Assembly (NCBI GenBank): GCA_021796315.1
Contig: JAJYOH010000463.1
Location: 1-5,107 of the forward strand
Origin: Chloroflexota bacterium
GTDB lineage: Bacteria; Chloroflexota; Anaerolineae; Anaerolineales; Villigracilaceae
DNA: 5,107 nucleotides
Direction of reading: 5' to 3'
The position numbers and the translations under genes are program-made. Positions 3,800-5,107 of this stretch are shown here, piece by piece. Position 1 is the first letter of the stretch. Each line of letters begins with the position of its first letter. The notes below the pieces were generated by a model. The model was not told the DNA's origin and ran no database searches. It saw nothing but the letters and a program-made list of their open reading frames with translations.

Positions 3800-5107
3800 T
3801 ACGCCCTCTGCGCGATCTTAGTCAACACGGAATTATTCGAGCGCGCCAGGTCGTCCGGCAATGTCCGCAGCCGCATGTTGAATTCGTTCAACGCATCCTG
3901 AAAATCTCTCATCAGTTCGCTGGATGTATTTCCTCCAGTGGCCGCCGCGCCGCTGACCGCGGGCACGCTCACCGCTGGCATCGAGACTGCATTTGCCAGC
4001 GCCGGCTGAAGTCCACCAAGAGCCATTGAAAACGACGGCAACTTAGCATTTGAAAGAATATGCAAGGCATCGGCAACACCTAATAAACCTAATTCCCATG
4101 GCGTAGGCGAACCAGGTGTCATCCAACTTGGAAGTTTTAGGCCTTTCAAATTACTCGTCAGCGTTTTGATTGAATCAGTAACGCCATTAATAATCGTGAT
4201 GATGTTGTTCCATGAATCGTAGACATTCTTGCCAATATATTCATTCAGCCAAATGAACATAGGTTTTATGTTAGATTGATAATACGAAACAAGTCCGCTC
4301 CAAGCAGATTGCAATGTAGTACTTATTGATCCCGATACTTTTTCAACAGAGCTTCGCGTTACGTCAATTGCATCGGCAATTGGTTGCCAAGCCGTTCTTA
4401 GGGCACTGATAATTACGGCTGTAACTGACAAGATTATATCCAAGATCAAATTCCAAGCAACTAATAAGCGATCCCACACAGCCATTGCAATTCCTGCAAT
4501 GAAGTCTACAACAAGCATAATTGCAGGCAAAAGAACATTCTGCCAAATTCCAGCGACCGCGGTAAGCGCTATGCCGATAACTGTAGAAAACAAATCACCG
4601 ATGGCATTCCATAAATTTATAAATGGTCCAAGGAAATTATAGACTGCCTGCAAAGCGGGCAATAGAACATTTTCCCAGAGTTGTGCGAATGGTGAAATCA
4701 CTGCGTTACTTGCTTCTGAAAACCAGCCTGTGATATTTCCCCAAATAGTCTGAAGGTTTGTCAATAATCCTTTCCATGTGTTACTCCACCATTGCCCAAT
4801 TCCAGAAAGAGATGTGCCGAATAAACCAGCAATCCAGTTCAAAAGATTTATAACGGCAGTGCCAAGTGCCATTCCCACACTCACGACGGTCTCTTTCAAT
4901 GTATTCCACGCGCCAGCCCAATCGCCAAGTGAAATTTGCATAAATAGTTTCACTGTTCCCAATATCAAAGTGACCAATCCACTTAAGATGGGAGAAACAA
5001 CATTCCACAAGCCCAGTATCGCTGGAAGAATATTATTGATGAATACCTGTCCAATTATCGTAAAGGCTTTTTCAATCGCCGCGGCATAAGTTGAGATCAA
5101 ACCTTGA
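3799..5107 (-). CDS. Tail tape measure protein, C-terminal part (cut by right window edge)
   Basis: The frame is open through the right edge, giving 435 visible residues; the TTG at 5100 is internal (the preceding codons read Gln-Gly), so the true start is outside. Numbering from that TTG, residues 1-240 are hydrophobic, Trp-rich helices with degenerate repeats: LWENVLLPALQAV (141-153) and IWQNVLLPAIMLV (185-197), both followed by a Trp-centred helix. Such repeats are typical of tape measure proteins, which set tail length and later help form the DNA-ejection channel. Residues 250-350 are less hydrophobic; 360-385 is Ala/Pro/Val-rich (LQPALANAVSMPAVSVPAVSG); and 395-433 is a charged helix (FQDALNEFNMRLRTLPDDLAR) that may bind the tail tip. 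GC is about 35-45% over the lines counted above 4021 and 62-65% in the lines counted just below, so the last roughly 75 codons have a different composition. Confidence 0.85.
   Translation of the reverse strand, partial: QGLISTYAAAIEKAFTIIGQVFINNILPAILGLWNVVSPILSGLVTLILGTVKLFMQISLGDWAGAWNTLKETVVSVGMALGTAVINLLNWIAGLFGTSLSGIGQWWSNTWKGLLTNLQTIWGNITGWFSEASNAVISPFAQLWENVLLPALQAVYNFLGPFINLWNAIGDLFSTVIGIALTAVAGIWQNVLLPAIMLVVDFIAGIAMAVWDRLLVAWNLILDIILSVTAVIISALRTAWQPIADAIDVTRSSVEKVSGSISTTLQSAWSGLVSYYQSNIKPMFIWLNEYIGKNVYDSWNNIITIINGVTDSIKTLTSNLKGLKLPSWMTPGSPTPWELGLLGVADALHILSNAKLPSFSMALGGLQPALANAVSMPAVSVPAVSGAAATGGNTSSELMRDFQDALNEFNMRLRTLPDDLARSNNSVLTKIAQRA

Noticed and set aside
3799..5100. TTG at 5100 as the true start of the tape measure gene
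   Set aside because: The frame stays open to the window edge, the protein starts in the middle of a hydrophobic helical region, and tape measure proteins are usually much longer.

Overview
This window is a stretch of bacteriophage or prophage late (tail) genes joined to a diversity-generating retroelement (DGR). All genes are read on the minus strand, so transcription runs from right to left. In transcription order they are: the C-terminal part of a tape measure protein (cut by the right edge), a hub-like minor tail protein, a small collar or tail-fibre-tip protein, a C-type-lectin-fold receptor-binding protein ending in a variable repeat (VR), a short gap with a hairpin, the template repeat (TR), and the N-terminus of the DGR reverse transcriptase (cut by the left edge).

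The DGR is the exciting part. VR (503-616) and TR (336-449) align without gaps over 114 nt and differ at 25 positions. At every one of the 25 the TR has an adenine on the coding strand, which is the diagnostic signature of adenine-specific mutagenic retrohoming. Of the 24 differences in the first 113 aligned bases, 21 fall at first or second codon positions and change 17 codons in the last 40 residues of the target protein. A hairpin with a GNRA-type loop lies 18 bp beyond the VR, where known DGRs carry a target-site hairpin. The open frame leaving the left edge begins with residues typical of DGR reverse transcriptases. I see no accessory gene of the Avd type between VR, TR and RT; if one exists it lies outside the window.

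The tail genes are tightly packed. The tape measure stop and the hub start overlap by one base (TAATG), and the next two genes follow gaps of about 12-13 nt with clear Shine-Dalgarno sequences, one of which overlaps the preceding stop codon. The receptor-binding protein is therefore made with the tail structural proteins, and the DGR diversifies its exposed C-terminal ligand-binding face, presumably to change host range.

The host is a bacterium that uses Shine-Dalgarno initiation. I cannot assign a phylum. Base composition is mosaic: the receptor gene and the sampled end of the tape measure gene are GC-rich, while the rest of the tape measure gene and the RT are AT-rich (roughly 35-45% GC by hand count). 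This suggests modular recombination. The window does not show whether the tail is contractile, or whether the phage is free or integrated.
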